From contig JAFGDR010000036.1 of assembly GCA_016932035.1 (NCBI GenBank), positions 24,715-88,714 on the forward strand: a stretch of 64,000 nt of DNA, read 5' to 3'. Position 1 is the first letter of the stretch, and each line of letters starts with the position of its first letter. Below are positions 1 to 9,413 of the stretch, piece by piece. Source of the DNA: Candidatus Cloacimonadota bacterium. Its GTDB lineage: Bacteria > Cloacimonadota > Cloacimonadia > JGIOTU-2. The notes under the pieces are model-generated. The model searched no databases. It was not told where the DNA came from and worked only from the letters and a program-made list of their open reading frames with translations. The position numbers and the translations under genes were made by a program.

Positions 1-659
1 GATGTTCCATCAACCTGGAAACGGGCAAGGGCATTTTCAAGAATTGCAACCTGGCAATCAAGCATTGCAACATCGATGAGCTGTCCTTTTCCGGTTTTAT
101 CCCTTTGATAGAGTGCTGCACCGATTCCAACTGCAGTAAAGAGACTCGCCGTTATATCTCCGATTGACATACCTACTCGTGTTGGAGGAGTATTGGGCCA
201 TCCTGTAATGCTGATCATGCCGCCGCGAGCTTGTGCAAGGAGATCATAGGATGGTTTTTTTGAGTCAGGTCCGGTTTGTCCGAAGCCTGAAGTGGAGGCA
301 TAGATCAAACGAGGATTTATTGTATGCAAAACATCATAACCCAAACCAAGTTTTTCCATTGTTCCGGGACGAAAATTCTCGACAAGCACATCAAACTCTG
401 CCACCAAGTCTTTTACAATTTGTTTTGCTTCATCAGATTTCAGATTTAAAGTGATACTTTGCTTTGCCCTGTTCAAGCTTACAAAATAGAGACTTTGCTC
501 ATTCTTAAAAGGACCAAAAGTCCTTGAATCATCACCGCTCTTTGGTCTTTCAACTTTTATAACTTCAGCGCCAAGATCTGATAATACCATGGTGCAAAAG
601 GGACCTGCCAGCACACGTGTCAGATCGAGAACTTTTATTCCTTCAAAGGGTTTGGACAT
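1..659 (-). CDS. CaiB/BaiF family (class III) CoA-transferase, partial
   Basis: Class III CoA-transferases move CoA between carboxylic acids through an aspartyl-CoA intermediate. About 219 N-terminal residues are present; the rest lies beyond base 1. The frame opens MSKPFEGIKVLDLTRVLAGP and has the family's early landmarks: AEVIKVERP, LVENFRPG near residue 100, and a GDITAS segment where the family carries its catalytic Asp. The ATG at 659-657 directly abuts the stop of the Mo subunit, and its ribosome site (AAGGAG) lies inside that gene's last codons, so the two are translationally coupled. By position it would activate or recycle the acid made by the upstream enzymes; the substrate cannot be told from the sequence. 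Confidence 0.9.
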   Translation of the reverse strand, partial: MSKPFEGIKVLDLTRVLAGPFCTMVLSDLGAEVIKVERPKSGDDSRTFGPFKNEQSLYFVSLNRAKQSITLNLKSDEAKQIVKDLVAEFDVLVENFRPGTMEKLGLGYDVLHTINPRLIYASTSGFGQTGPDSKKPSYDLLAQARGGMISITGWPNTPPTRVGMSIGDITASLFTAVGIGAALYQRDKTGKGQLIDVAMLDCQVAILENALARFQVDGT

Positions 660-3005
660 CTATTTCTCCTTGTTTTTCAAATATGTTAAAGCCACTTTCT
701 CCTGCGTGATTGGCATAGTTTTTACCCTGATCTCGAGTGCATCCTGCAATGCATTCGCTATCATTGGAGCTGCAGGTATCATCGTATGTTCACCAACTCC
801 ACGTGCACCAAAAGGACCATCCGGCTGCGGAACTTCTATTATGATAGGCACGATCTCGTCGGGAATATCCTTTGCCGTTGGAATCTTATAATCAGTGAAG
901 TTTGGATTGAGCAATTTCCCTTTGTCATCATACCGAATATCTTCATAAAGTACAGTAGAAAGCCCCTGCAGCAAACCTCCGGTGATCTGACCTTTCACCA
1001 AATCTGGATTGATCGCTTTGCCGGCATCGATGGCTTCGACAGCTTTTTTAACATGCATTTTGCCCGTATCTTTATCAACTTCAAGTATAATCGCCGCAGC
1101 GCCGACGGTGTAATGTACATTAGGATGACCACCCTGACTTGTTTCCGGATCACTATATGCAGAGGTGAACTCAGGCATAAAAATACCTTTCCCTAATATT
1201 GGACCACCTCTAAAAGTCCCGTCCTTTGCCTGAATGCCGTTTATCACAAAATCCTTGAGGGGGAGTTCGAAATCCGGTTTTGTTTTACATTTTACTTTTT
1301 CATCTTCCAGATATAATTGCTCTTTGGGAAGCACACATGCTCTTTCGATCACCTCAAATATCTGATCTCGTGCATTGATCGCTGCATTCTTGACAGCATT
1401 TCCGCATGACCAGGTGACGTGTGAAGCAACGGTCTGCCATTCGTAGGGATTTCGATCAGTATCAGGATTTTCTGTTCGAATTTTCGAAACAGGAACAGTA
1501 AGAATTTCAGCAGCTATCTGAGCCATGACTGTTAGAAAACCCTGTCCCATATCCATGCCGGATACAAGAATATTCAGACTTCCGTCTTCGCTGAATTTTA
1601 CAAATGCTGCTGACGATGCATTTGGCGGCATTGCAGGTGCTTTCCAGATGAGCGAGAATCCCTTACCAATCGCCTTATGTGGATCATCAGACTTGACCTT
1701 CTTACCCCACTCGATTTCTTTTTCTACTGCTTCGATCGCTTTATGTAATCCGCTTGGATTCATGGGAACACCATATGCAAGGATATCACCTTCTTTGATT
1801 GCATTCTTTTTACGAATTGCAACCGGATCGAGTTTGAGATATGCAGCAATTCTATCTATATGTGATTCCAAACCGAACATGAATTCCGAGTAACCAAATC
1901 CTCTATACGCTCCACATGGCGGGAGGTTTGTGTATAGACAGACAGAATCAATGAAGATAATCGGGAATCGATATGGTCCAGTCGCAGAGAGCCCTATTGC
2001 ATTTACCACATTTGCACCATATTCGGCAGATGCTCCTGCATCCCAGTATAATCTATGATCGATAGCAGTAAATGTGCCATCCTTTTTCGCACCGATCTTG
2101 AGTTTGGCAATAACGCCAAGTCGTTGTGAGGTATTGTAGAATTCTCTTTCCCGAGACCAGATAACCTGCACAGGATTTCCTCTCAGTTTTGTTGCCATCG
2201 CAGCAGCGAGAATTTCCATGGAAACACCAGCTTTCCCACCGAAACCTCCACCGATCGGAGGTGCAATAACACGTATGTCTTTGTGGGTGAAACCGAGTGG
2301 TGCAAGCGCTTCGGCAAAGAGATTTCTTTGTGTATGTGGTGACTGCGACGATGCCCATACAGTCAATCTGCCGGACAAATCACATAAACCGACCGCTGCG
2401 TGCGTTTCGATCGGACAATGGGAATATCGCGGAACACTGTATGTATCTTCGAGTATGTAATCTGCTTCTGCAAATCCCTTTTTGATATCACCTCGTCTCG
2501 TTTTACGCCAGTGGGCAATATTCGTTTTTGCTTGAGGAAAAAACCATGGAACATGTATATAGTCACCAAGATCAAGATGTATAAGTGTAGCATCCTTTTT
2601 TAATGCTTCCATTTGATCGAGTAATGCTGGAAGGGCTTCGTACTCGACCTTTACAAGTTTAGCTGCGCGTTCAGCAATTCGTTTATCACGAGAGACCACT
2701 GCAGCGATCTGCTCTCCGACAAATCTTACACGATCCATAGCAAAGATATATCTATCTTTCATATAAAGCCCGAATTTGTAGGGAAAATCTTTGCCCGTGA
2801 ATACTGCAATCACTCCCGGAAACCTTTGAGCTTCAGAGATATCAATATGCTTGATAAGTGCATGAGCTTCAGTACTTTCGACGAGAGCCGTATAAAGAAG
2901 GTTTGAACCATATTCCAGGTCGTCTGTAAAGTGTGTCGCACCACTAACTTTTTCTTTACCATCGATTCTAACAATTGGTTTACCAACGAATTTCAGATCA
3001 CTCAT
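660..3005 (-). CDS. Xanthine dehydrogenase-family molybdenum-binding subunit
   Basis: Large catalytic subunit (781 aa) of a three-subunit molybdenum hydroxylase of the xanthine/nicotinate/CO dehydrogenase family, which hydroxylates a ring carbon or aldehyde using water. Visible marks: N-terminal KFVGKPIVRIDGKEKVSGAT, the PIGGGFGGK loop, an AYRGFG arginine loop, and the near C-terminal GVGE with the expected base Glu at about 739. The ATG at 3005 is chosen over an in-frame start 12 codons upstream because GGAGGG sits just before it. It overlaps the 2Fe-2S gene by 8 nt. Separate FAD, FeS and Mo polypeptides match the bacterial xdh/nicotinate dehydrogenase layout. The substrate is probably a purine or other N-heterocycle because of the AllFGH-type neighbours; this is inference. 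Confidence 0.92.
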   Translation of the reverse strand: MSDLKFVGKPIVRIDGKEKVSGATHFTDDLEYGSNLLYTALVESTEAHALIKHIDISEAQRFPGVIAVFTGKDFPYKFGLYMKDRYIFAMDRVRFVGEQIAAVVSRDKRIAERAAKLVKVEYEALPALLDQMEALKKDATLIHLDLGDYIHVPWFFPQAKTNIAHWRKTRRGDIKKGFAEADYILEDTYSVPRYSHCPIETHAAVGLCDLSGRLTVWASSQSPHTQRNLFAEALAPLGFTHKDIRVIAPPIGGGFGGKAGVSMEILAAAMATKLRGNPVQVIWSREREFYNTSQRLGVIAKLKIGAKKDGTFTAIDHRLYWDAGASAEYGANVVNAIGLSATGPYRFPIIFIDSVCLYTNLPPCGAYRGFGYSEFMFGLESHIDRIAAYLKLDPVAIRKKNAIKEGDILAYGVPMNPSGLHKAIEAVEKEIEWGKKVKSDDPHKAIGKGFSLIWKAPAMPPNASSAAFVKFSEDGSLNILVSGMDMGQGFLTVMAQIAAEILTVPVSKIRTENPDTDRNPYEWQTVASHVTWSCGNAVKNAAINARDQIFEVIERACVLPKEQLYLEDEKVKCKTKPDFELPLKDFVINGIQAKDGTFRGGPILGKGIFMPEFTSAYSDPETSQGGHPNVHYTVGAAAIILEVDKDTGKMHVKKAVEAIDAGKAINPDLVKGQITGGLLQGLSTVLYEDIRYDDKGKLLNPNFTDYKIPTAKDIPDEIVPIIIEVPQPDGPFGARGVGEHTMIPAAPMIANALQDALEIRVKTMPITQEKVALTYLKNKEK

Positions 3006-3465
3006 TATTACCCTCCTTTGTTGCATTTTCGACAGCTTCAAGGATCGGTAAATAACCAGTACATCTGCATAGATTTCCTGAAAGTGCTTCTTTTATCTCT
3101 TCTCGTGTTGGATGTGGATTATTATTGAGAAGTTCTGTTGCAGAAATGATTACACCCGGTGCACAGAATCCGCATTGAAAGGCATTATTATCTATCATTG
3201 ATTCCTGCACTTTGCTCAAACCATCTTTCGATATACCTTCGACCGTAACAATCTCCTGTCCATCGACTTCCACAGCAAGAATCAAGCAGCTCCGAACACT
3301 TTTTCCGTTAAGAAGTACACTGCATGAACCGCAGTCACCCCTATCGCATCCACACTTCGGACTCTTAACTCCGAGTTTTTCTCGGAGTACATCGAGAAGG
3401 ATTTCATGCGGTTCGATATCGACTAGACGTTTCTCATTATTAAGAGTAATTTTGATCTTATGCAT
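2998..3465 (-). CDS. Molybdenum hydroxylase 2Fe-2S subunit
   Basis: Small electron-transfer subunit (155 aa) of the same enzyme. The N-terminal plant-type ferredoxin domain has its cluster cysteines at 40, 45, 48 and 60 (motif CDRGDCGSC). The C-terminal helical domain carries the second cluster's QCGFC and LCRCTGY motifs. The ATG at 3465 is preferred over one four codons upstream, because a GGAGGTG ribosome site lies between the two. It starts within the last codons of the FAD gene (8 nt overlap) and ends within the Mo gene, so all three subunits should be made stoichiometrically. Confidence 0.95.
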   Translation of the reverse strand: MHKIKITLNNEKRLVDIEPHEILLDVLREKLGVKSPKCGCDRGDCGSCSVLLNGKSVRSCLILAVEVDGQEIVTVEGISKDGLSKVQESMIDNNAFQCGFCAPGVIISATELLNNNPHPTREEIKEALSGNLCRCTGYLPILEAVENATKEGNNE

Positions 3466-4330
3466 TTTCACCTCCATGAAGCCTGGAAACAGCTTTCATC
3501 AATCCCCGTTCTAACATTATACCCATCATGTGTTCACGATATTCTTTCGATGCCCGTACATCACTGATCGGAAATATATTATTAAGCATTATCTGCTTTG
3601 CTTCTTGGATTACATTCTGATCTATTACTTTTCCATTAAGAAATTCTTCAATATGATATAAGCGTTTTGGGATCGGACCTACAGCGCAACAAGCTACATG
3701 ATACTGATCATCATCAAATGCAAGGATACAAATCCCTGCTTGTGCAAGATCCTCACCCGAGTACCGTCCAAGTCTTTCATAGCATCCAGCATGCTTTCTT
3801 TCGGGAAAATGTAATGCAATTCCTGTGACAATTTCATCTGACTTCAATGTCGTCTTTTTGGGACCTGCAAACCATTCTGTAATCGGTACAATCCTATCTT
3901 TCGAAGCACTTCTGACAATGACATCGGCATCATATACGAGCAAGATCGGTGCAGAATCAGCTGACGGGACAGCAGAGCAGATATTACCTATCATTGTTGC
4001 CCTGTTGCGGATTCCCATCGATGCAACGGTTAAGGACATTTCCTTGATCAAGGGAAAATATCTTTGAATAATCTCTGATTCAATCAATTCTGAGAACGTA
4101 ATACATGCACCGATGAAAAGGATATTCTCATCAAAAGTGATCTCGTGAAATGCTTCGATACCTTTGATATCGATCACAACATCCGGTGCAATGATATTAT
4201 CCTTCATTTGGACAACAAGATCGGTGCCCCCAGCGAGGATGCGAGTTTTATCACGATATTCTGCGCGCAACTGCAAGACCTCTTCAATGTTACGTGGGTT
4301 ATAATATTCGAAATCATGAAGTATAGACAT
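3458..4330 (-). CDS. Molybdenum hydroxylase FAD-binding subunit (CoxM/XdhB type)
   Basis: FAD subunit (290 aa) passing electrons from the iron-sulfur clusters to the acceptor. It opens with the family's DFEYYNPRNIEEVL and has the pyrophosphate-binding ILAGGTDLVVQMK near residue 35 and the MGIRNRATMIGNICSA segment near 105-120 that contacts FAD. The ATG at 4330 has AAAGGAT upstream. A 146-nt gap separates it from the cyclase gene, so this trio could have its own promoter or be a distal part of the AllFGH operon. The gap includes an 11-nt palindrome at 4381-4391. Confidence 0.93.
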   Translation of the reverse strand: MSILHDFEYYNPRNIEEVLQLRAEYRDKTRILAGGTDLVVQMKDNIIAPDVVIDIKGIEAFHEITFDENILFIGACITFSELIESEIIQRYFPLIKEMSLTVASMGIRNRATMIGNICSAVPSADSAPILLVYDADVIVRSASKDRIVPITEWFAGPKKTTLKSDEIVTGIALHFPERKHAGCYERLGRYSGEDLAQAGICILAFDDDQYHVACCAVGPIPKRLYHIEEFLNGKVIDQNVIQEAKQIMLNNIFPISDVRASKEYREHMMGIMLERGLMKAVSRLHGGENA

Positions 4331-4476
4331 ATAATCCTTTCGCTTTAAATAAACTAAAGCGCAATAATTTTTAAATCCTCCCGATTATCGGAACTAATGA
4401 CAATAACATTCTCATTGTAATAAGAATAAATCTTTAGTATTTTGTCTTTAGTTTTTTTTTATTGAATATCTTTTTT

Positions 4477-5295
4477 TTACTTCGGGGGTTCAAGAGCTAC
4501 TATACGACACATTGATGATTCCAGTTCAAGACCGCGAAGCGGGAACAATCCGATCCAAACACGTTTATTATTCACCTTGTTGATCTCACCGCCAAGGTTT
4601 TCCGCATGAACTAATCCTTTGGGGAACAATTTCAGATGCATGACCTGGTAGTACTCCTCGAGTGGGAACATCTCGTCCCATGATTGATTGTATTTTGCTT
4701 TGAGTTTATTGTCAGCTTCAATAAATTTCTTTGGATGCCAGTCGCGGATAATCGTATTCATGGGATGGTCAGCACTTCCGCAGTCCACACCAATCCATTT
4801 GAATTTCATTTCCAAAGCCCATGTATGGAAATCCGGATCAGGTCCCGGATGCTTCACAAAATAACGCACTTCGTCAGACTCTGGCTGATCCCAGCTATAA
4901 CGGTGATATCCTGTATTGATGATAAGAATATCCCCTTTTTTGATCTCAGCTTTGCTTTTCAGCATATCAGGTGAATAGAGTGAGTAATCCTCAACCTCGT
5001 CCGAGATATCGACCACAACACCATGCCCGATCCAGTCTTCGATCGGCACTTGTCCGATGGTCTTTCCGCTTCCGAAGAAGTGTATCTGTCCATCGATATG
5101 CGTACCCACATGATTACTTGTTTTGATGATCTGTCCGTTAGCTCCCTGTCCCATGTGCGCACCTGCTAGACGTTTGAAGTATTGAACCTGCAAGGGCATG
5201 TAACTCGGCCATGGAGGTGTGTGGACGCTGAGGGGTTGCGTCAGGTCATACACCCGCACCTTATCCATAAATTCGAGAAATTCGTTGTTATTCAT
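4477..5295 (-). CDS. Cyclase family protein (kynurenine formamidase/isatin hydrolase-like)
   Basis: A 272-aa member of the cyclase (PF04199) superfamily, metal-dependent enzymes that hydrolyse amide or lactam bonds. The metal signature appears as HVGTHIDGQIHF near residues 62-73, after the usual VYDLTQPLSVHTPPWP start. Other supportive stretches are GHGVVVDI and WIGVDCGSADHP. A ribosome site AGGAG precedes the ATG, 11 nt after the DUF1116 gene. In this cluster it could open a ring or cleave an amide before or after the carbamoyl-transfer step. No signal peptide is evident, so it should be cytoplasmic. The substrate is not recognisable. Confidence 0.88.
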   Translation of the reverse strand: MNNNEFLEFMDKVRVYDLTQPLSVHTPPWPSYMPLQVQYFKRLAGAHMGQGANGQIIKTSNHVGTHIDGQIHFFGSGKTIGQVPIEDWIGHGVVVDISDEVEDYSLYSPDMLKSKAEIKKGDILIINTGYHRYSWDQPESDEVRYFVKHPGPDPDFHTWALEMKFKWIGVDCGSADHPMNTIIRDWHPKKFIEADNKLKAKYNQSWDEMFPLEEYYQVMHLKLFPKGLVHAENLGGEINKVNNKRVWIGLFPLRGLELESSMCRIVALEPPK

Positions 5296-5306
5296 AGGAT
5301 CTCCTA

Positions 5307-6725
5307 CTATTTATTCTTTTCTTTTTTATCCAATGATGTTATAAAGCCGGCAAGGGCTTTTTTAAATGGTTCATACGGAGCACTCAACACTCCTGCGCCA
5401 ACCTGTCCGACTCCCGGTTTTTTGTGTGCAACACCTGTATCAATAAAGGGTAATATTCCTTTTTCATTAACCTTAATCACATCAATTCCCGTGGGTGTTC
5501 CACGGAAGTTCAGTGCAGGTATCTGATACATATTATTTTCTCCGGCTGTGATCTCATACATTTCCTGGGAATAATTAAGCGCATCTTTTGCAGCACCACC
5601 GATGAACTGAACAATTGCCGGTGACGCTGCGATTGCAAAGCCGCCGAGTCCGTTTGTCTCTGTTATGGAACTATCCCCAATATCGCGATTTGCATCATTT
5701 TTTGTATATCCCGGGAAGAATAATGCATCAGGGATTGGTGCCTGACCGACAAACCATTGATTTTTCGTACCGGAAAGTTGCAAGCCAAAATCCGTTCCAT
5801 TACGCGTCATTGCCACAACAACACTACTCCCTTTGATATTTCGAGCTGCGTCGAGGGTGACTTTGCATGCAGGCATGGATAGATTCAGGAAGAAATGGTC
5901 ATTTCCGTTTATGAATTCCAGCACCTTGATCGCGATATCTTTATCATTTGTTTTGATCACTACAGGTGCAATCGTTCGATAAAAGAGTGAGGTGGCAGCC
6001 CTGTTTCTGTTATGGACTTCATCACCCATATGAAGTGCCTGAGCAATCAGGTTTTTCAGATCGATCTTTCCGAGTTCTCTAACTGCCTTTTTCAGTGCCG
6101 GATACAGTACTGCTTCCATCCATTTGAGCTTTTTAACAACGTCATCGCTGAAAGCACCATAACGAAGCACTTTCCCCAAACCTTCATTCATGGTGCAGTA
6201 TGCATGATTGCCAAAGGTTTCGTTTTTCAGGACAAAAACCGGCATAGAAGCTGAAACGATACCAGCCATTGGCCCCACCGTTTTGTGTTCATGACAGGGC
6301 GCATACTCGATCTCTCCCGACGATGCCAGTTTCTCTGCTTCTTTGGGATTTTTTGCCATACCTTCGTACATCAGTGCACCGATTATCGCACCACGCATAG
6401 GACCGCACATTCTCTCCCATGTGATCGATGGTCCAGCATGAAGAATGAGATTTTTCTTCATACCAGGGATCACATCGATTGCACGATCTAGATCGATGAG
6501 TACCGGTGCACCTTTCAAAATTTTCTCAAGGCACTTTTTGTTCTGCTTCTCGATATATGATTCGTTATTCGAAAGAACGTTTAGTATTTTTTTATCCAAT
6601 TCTGCTGGTGGTTTCCAGTCAACCTGAACAGCATGAGCACCAGCTTCTTCAACATTTTCTTTGAACGAACTTAGCCCTATATTAATTACATTCAAATCTT
6701 TATTAAAAGGATCACTTTTTGCCAT
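5307..6725 (-). CDS. allG: DUF1116 protein, AllG (YlbE)-type oxamate carbamoyltransferase subunit
   Basis: A 472-aa DUF1116 protein. E. coli YlbE was assigned as AllG, one of three subunits of oxamic transcarbamylase, which splits oxalurate with phosphate to oxamate and carbamoyl phosphate. The sequence has the family's conserved GPMRGAIIGALMYEG, CHEHKTVGPMAG and VHNRNRAATSL blocks. It overlaps fdrA by 14 nt, as expected for an obligate partner, with AGGAA before the ATG at 6725. No carbamate kinase gene follows, unlike in E. coli. Family assignment is firm; activity on oxalurate, as opposed to a related N-carbamoyl compound, is inferred. Confidence 0.85.
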   Translation of the reverse strand: MAKSDPFNKDLNVINIGLSSFKENVEEAGAHAVQVDWKPPAELDKKILNVLSNNESYIEKQNKKCLEKILKGAPVLIDLDRAIDVIPGMKKNLILHAGPSITWERMCGPMRGAIIGALMYEGMAKNPKEAEKLASSGEIEYAPCHEHKTVGPMAGIVSASMPVFVLKNETFGNHAYCTMNEGLGKVLRYGAFSDDVVKKLKWMEAVLYPALKKAVRELGKIDLKNLIAQALHMGDEVHNRNRAATSLFYRTIAPVVIKTNDKDIAIKVLEFINGNDHFFLNLSMPACKVTLDAARNIKGSSVVVAMTRNGTDFGLQLSGTKNQWFVGQAPIPDALFFPGYTKNDANRDIGDSSITETNGLGGFAIAASPAIVQFIGGAAKDALNYSQEMYEITAGENNMYQIPALNFRGTPTGIDVIKVNEKGILPFIDTGVAHKKPGVGQVGAGVLSAPYEPFKKALAGFITSLDKKEKNK

Positions 6726-8313
6726 ATGATTGTTCCTTTGCTCTTTTATATGATATATTTTGGATGATCAAACCTGCATATTCAGCGGCAGCGGCATTTG
6801 ATTCAAAAACAAATACACCAGCTTTTTTCAGTTCATTTATCACCATCTTTTTATCTTGAGGGTCTTCTTTTGTACCAGTAACTGAACAGATGAAGATAAT
6901 CTCCTTACCGGTTGACTGAGATTGTGCTCCTTTTATGATAGGAACGAGTTCTTCTGCAGGATACATATTCGATCCAAATCCGAGTACCACATCAAACAGT
7001 ATAACTGCAACATTTTTGTCCTTTACTTCCTGGAGGATTCTTCTGTTCCGCAATGAATAATCGATCATCGGGTGCGGTCTGCCGAGCGTAAATTCATCTG
7101 CACCTATATCGATAAGTGTATTTTTCTTACTCTTCCATGGATCTTTCAAGACAAATTCTTTGTCTAAAGTTATGTTGTTATACACATCTGCGACCATATC
7201 TTGAAGAATGATTTGTGCTTCTTCACAGAGTGTGCCGCCGCAGAAAAGTCCGCGAATATATTTTTGCTTATCTGAGAAGTTTTGAATGATATTAAATATT
7301 CTTTTTTCATCCACCAAATCAGCTTTTCGTTTCCCGAGATAGTCCTCAACAGAATGCCAATTCTCATCTTTGGAAATCTTTTCTGCGATTAGTGCGGCTT
7401 GTTCGAGCGTATGTGCCGGGATGATCTTTGTATCTGTCAAAATCTTTTTATCACTTCCAAGAAAAACTGCGACGATCGGCTTTTTTATATCTTTTGATTT
7501 TTCAACTATTTTATCGACCACTACCTCTGCAGGTGGTTTGGAAGCAAGCACGATTACCTGAGTATTTTCGTCACGATCCAATGCATCCAAGGCTTGCAAG
7601 AACATGATACCGCCGACCTCTTTTTTCACATCCCGTCCACCTGTGCCGATAGCCTGGGATATGCCGACTCCCCTGTCCGAAAGGATCGAGCTGATCTCCT
7701 GCAGACCGGTTCCTGAAGCAGCAACAATACCAACATTTCCTCTTTTTACAACATTTGCAAAAGCAAGAGGAATGCCGTTTATGATAGCAGTACCGCAATC
7801 CGGTCCCATCACAAAAAGACCTTTCTCATGTGCATACGTTTTCAAAGCGATCTCATCTTCGAGCGGGACATTATCCGAAAAGATCATCACATGCAATCCC
7901 TTTTTCAATGCCTTCATTGCTTCCCGCTCTGCATATTTACCCGCAATCGAGATAAGTACAAGATTCGCATCCGGCATACTTTTCAGGGCGGTATCCAGAC
8001 TCTTGGGCAAAAAATCCTCGGTATCACTCATCTCTTTCCTGATCGAATCCAAAATGCCATCAACGTGCTGCAATGCTTCTTTTGCATCCTCGTCTGTTTT
8101 TGCTTTGACACATATAAGAAGATCAGAACTCTCTGCTTTCCTGAATTCTGGAATGAATAATCCCGATGCATCGAGGATCGATCTGTTCTCTTCTGTGTTC
8201 ATCACAACAGCAGCATCGAGTACACCATCCAAGCCGTTCAATTTCTGAGCAACGATCATCAATGTGACCGAATCAAAATATTCCCCTTTGTTAATTTTTC
8301 CTTTTATAACCAC
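6712..8313 (-). CDS. fdrA: FdrA family acyl-CoA synthetase-like protein, AllF-type subunit
   Basis: A 533-aa FdrA protein, related to the succinyl-CoA synthetase alpha chain; in E. coli it is AllF, a subunit of oxamic transcarbamylase. N-terminal marks are GEYFDSVTLM and a KSLDTAL segment; the CoA-ligase-like core shows FVMGPDCGTAIING and ASGTGLQE (around 215). The C-terminal half has RGLFCGGTLCEEA and GADEFTLGRPHPMID. The start is GTG at 8313, overlapping the DUF2877 stop by 10 nt; the next in-frame Met would remove the conserved N-terminal motif. It is tightly coupled on both sides, consistent with a complex. Confidence 0.88.
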   Translation of the reverse strand: MVIKGKINKGEYFDSVTLMIVAQKLNGLDGVLDAAVVMNTEENRSILDASGLFIPEFRKAESSDLLICVKAKTDEDAKEALQHVDGILDSIRKEMSDTEDFLPKSLDTALKSMPDANLVLISIAGKYAEREAMKALKKGLHVMIFSDNVPLEDEIALKTYAHEKGLFVMGPDCGTAIINGIPLAFANVVKRGNVGIVAASGTGLQEISSILSDRGVGISQAIGTGGRDVKKEVGGIMFLQALDALDRDENTQVIVLASKPPAEVVVDKIVEKSKDIKKPIVAVFLGSDKKILTDTKIIPAHTLEQAALIAEKISKDENWHSVEDYLGKRKADLVDEKRIFNIIQNFSDKQKYIRGLFCGGTLCEEAQIILQDMVADVYNNITLDKEFVLKDPWKSKKNTLIDIGADEFTLGRPHPMIDYSLRNRRILQEVKDKNVAVILFDVVLGFGSNMYPAEELVPIIKGAQSQSTGKEIIFICSVTGTKEDPQDKKMVINELKKAGVFVFESNAAAAEYAGLIIQNISYKRAKEQSYGKK

Positions 8314-9179
8314 AGCTCACCTGCTTTCTTCCATGCAAATATAAATCCCACAAGCGTATCCGCTCCAGAGGTTGCTCCCACATCCAATAAAGATTCAACA
8401 TGCGACATTAACTGCTCGTGGTTTTTCTGAAAAAGTGACATAATAAAATTCTTGAATCGCTCATTGAACAATCCCTTGTATGCACTGGTGAGAAAGGAAT
8501 TTGAGATAAAATTCTCACCCTGGGCATATGTGTATATCAGTTTCCTTACTTCGGAAAGATCATTACCTTTGATCTCATGTTTAACATACAATCCCGAAAG
8601 AAGTCCGGCAAGGAAGTCATCTCCGCTCGGGGTAAGACCGAATCCGCATCCTTTGATCCAAGCAATCCCCTTTTTTAGATTTTCCAAAGTCCCTTTCTGC
8701 ATGTATTCGATCCCTTGCTTTATTCGTTGTAAAAATGCTCTCTCGAAGGTTGTTGCGAAAAACGTTTCTCTTTTTTCATTGAAAAGAAAACTTAAGCTTT
8801 TTTCCGGGCTTTGTTCCGCAAGAAAGGATTCTACAAAGTTCAAATTTTCATAAAGTTTATCTACTTTAGCATTCTGGAATGTGATCTTTGAATGGTACTT
8901 CAAATCTTCATGCAACTGAAATGGGATCTTGTTTATGATAATAACATTTTGAAGCACAATAAGAGAGTGTATTTCACGTAGATCAAAGTAATGCAGAATG
9001 ATATTGAATGGTCCTTTTCCAATGTCCTGATTTACGATTGAAAGAAGTATATTTCCATTCTGAAGATTGATCGTTCTGCTAAACCTCGAATGAATGTGAT
9101 AAATACCCTCTGTAATGGTATCTCCATAGCTGATCAGTTTTGGGCAATAGTAATTTGGATTTCCACGTAATGAACTCAT
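8304..9179 (-). CDS. allH: DUF2877 protein, AllH (YlbF)-type oxamate carbamoyltransferase subunit
   Basis: A 291-aa DUF2877 protein, the third partner of the FdrA/DUF1116 set (AllH, formerly YlbF, in E. coli). The diagnostic GCGFGLTPSGDDFLAGLLSG block lies near residue 175-195, and DVGATSGADTLVGF near the C terminus. First gene of the cluster; the ribosome site is weak (AGAAA-type). Having all three All-type subunits contiguous and overlapping argues for an intact enzyme. The gap upstream contains a TTGACA hexamer and a palindrome, described separately. Confidence 0.85.
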   Translation of the reverse strand: MSSLRGNPNYYCPKLISYGDTITEGIYHIHSRFSRTINLQNGNILLSIVNQDIGKGPFNIILHYFDLREIHSLIVLQNVIIINKIPFQLHEDLKYHSKITFQNAKVDKLYENLNFVESFLAEQSPEKSLSFLFNEKRETFFATTFERAFLQRIKQGIEYMQKGTLENLKKGIAWIKGCGFGLTPSGDDFLAGLLSGLYVKHEIKGNDLSEVRKLIYTYAQGENFISNSFLTSAYKGLFNERFKNFIMSLFQKNHEQLMSHVESLLDVGATSGADTLVGFIFAWKKAGELWL

Positions 9180-9266
9180 TATGGATTTTCTTTCTTATGT
9201 ATTTTCATATCATTCATTTTCATGATCTCGCATCAACGTATTGAGTCATGAAACAAGGTTCTGAGT

Positions 9267-9272
9267 TGTCAA
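9267..9272 (-). promoter_or_regulatory. Possible -35 hexamer upstream of the AllFGH cluster
   Basis: TTGACA on the minus strand, 88 nt before the DUF2877 start. The hexamer 17 nt downstream is ATGACT, a poor -10, so this is only a candidate. It is listed because the same hexamer recurs upstream of other operons here. Confidence 0.25.
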
Positions 9273-9396
9273 GAAAATGGTAGGAGTATCCCTATTAAAT
9301 TACACCTATTAAAGAATAGTACACAAAGAATAAACTTAAGTAAATATCGGAATACTTAATTTTGTTATATCTTTCTTTGTCTATCGGGGATTAATA

Positions 9397-9413
9397 ATAC
9401 TTATTATAAGTAT
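9397..9413. other. 17-nt perfect palindrome, possible operator
   Basis: ATACTTAT-T-ATAAGTAT is an exact inverted repeat in the 283-nt gap between the PAS gene's stop and the DUF2877 start. It could be an operator for a dimeric regulator of the catabolic cluster or part of a weak terminator for the PAS gene; there is no adjacent T-run. Being AT-rich, it may also be chance. Confidence 0.25.

Noticed and set aside
7604-8248. A 214-codon open frame on the plus strand opposite fdrA.
   Set aside because: It is antisense to a clear FdrA coding region, has no ribosome site and no recognisable domain; it reflects codon bias of fdrA.
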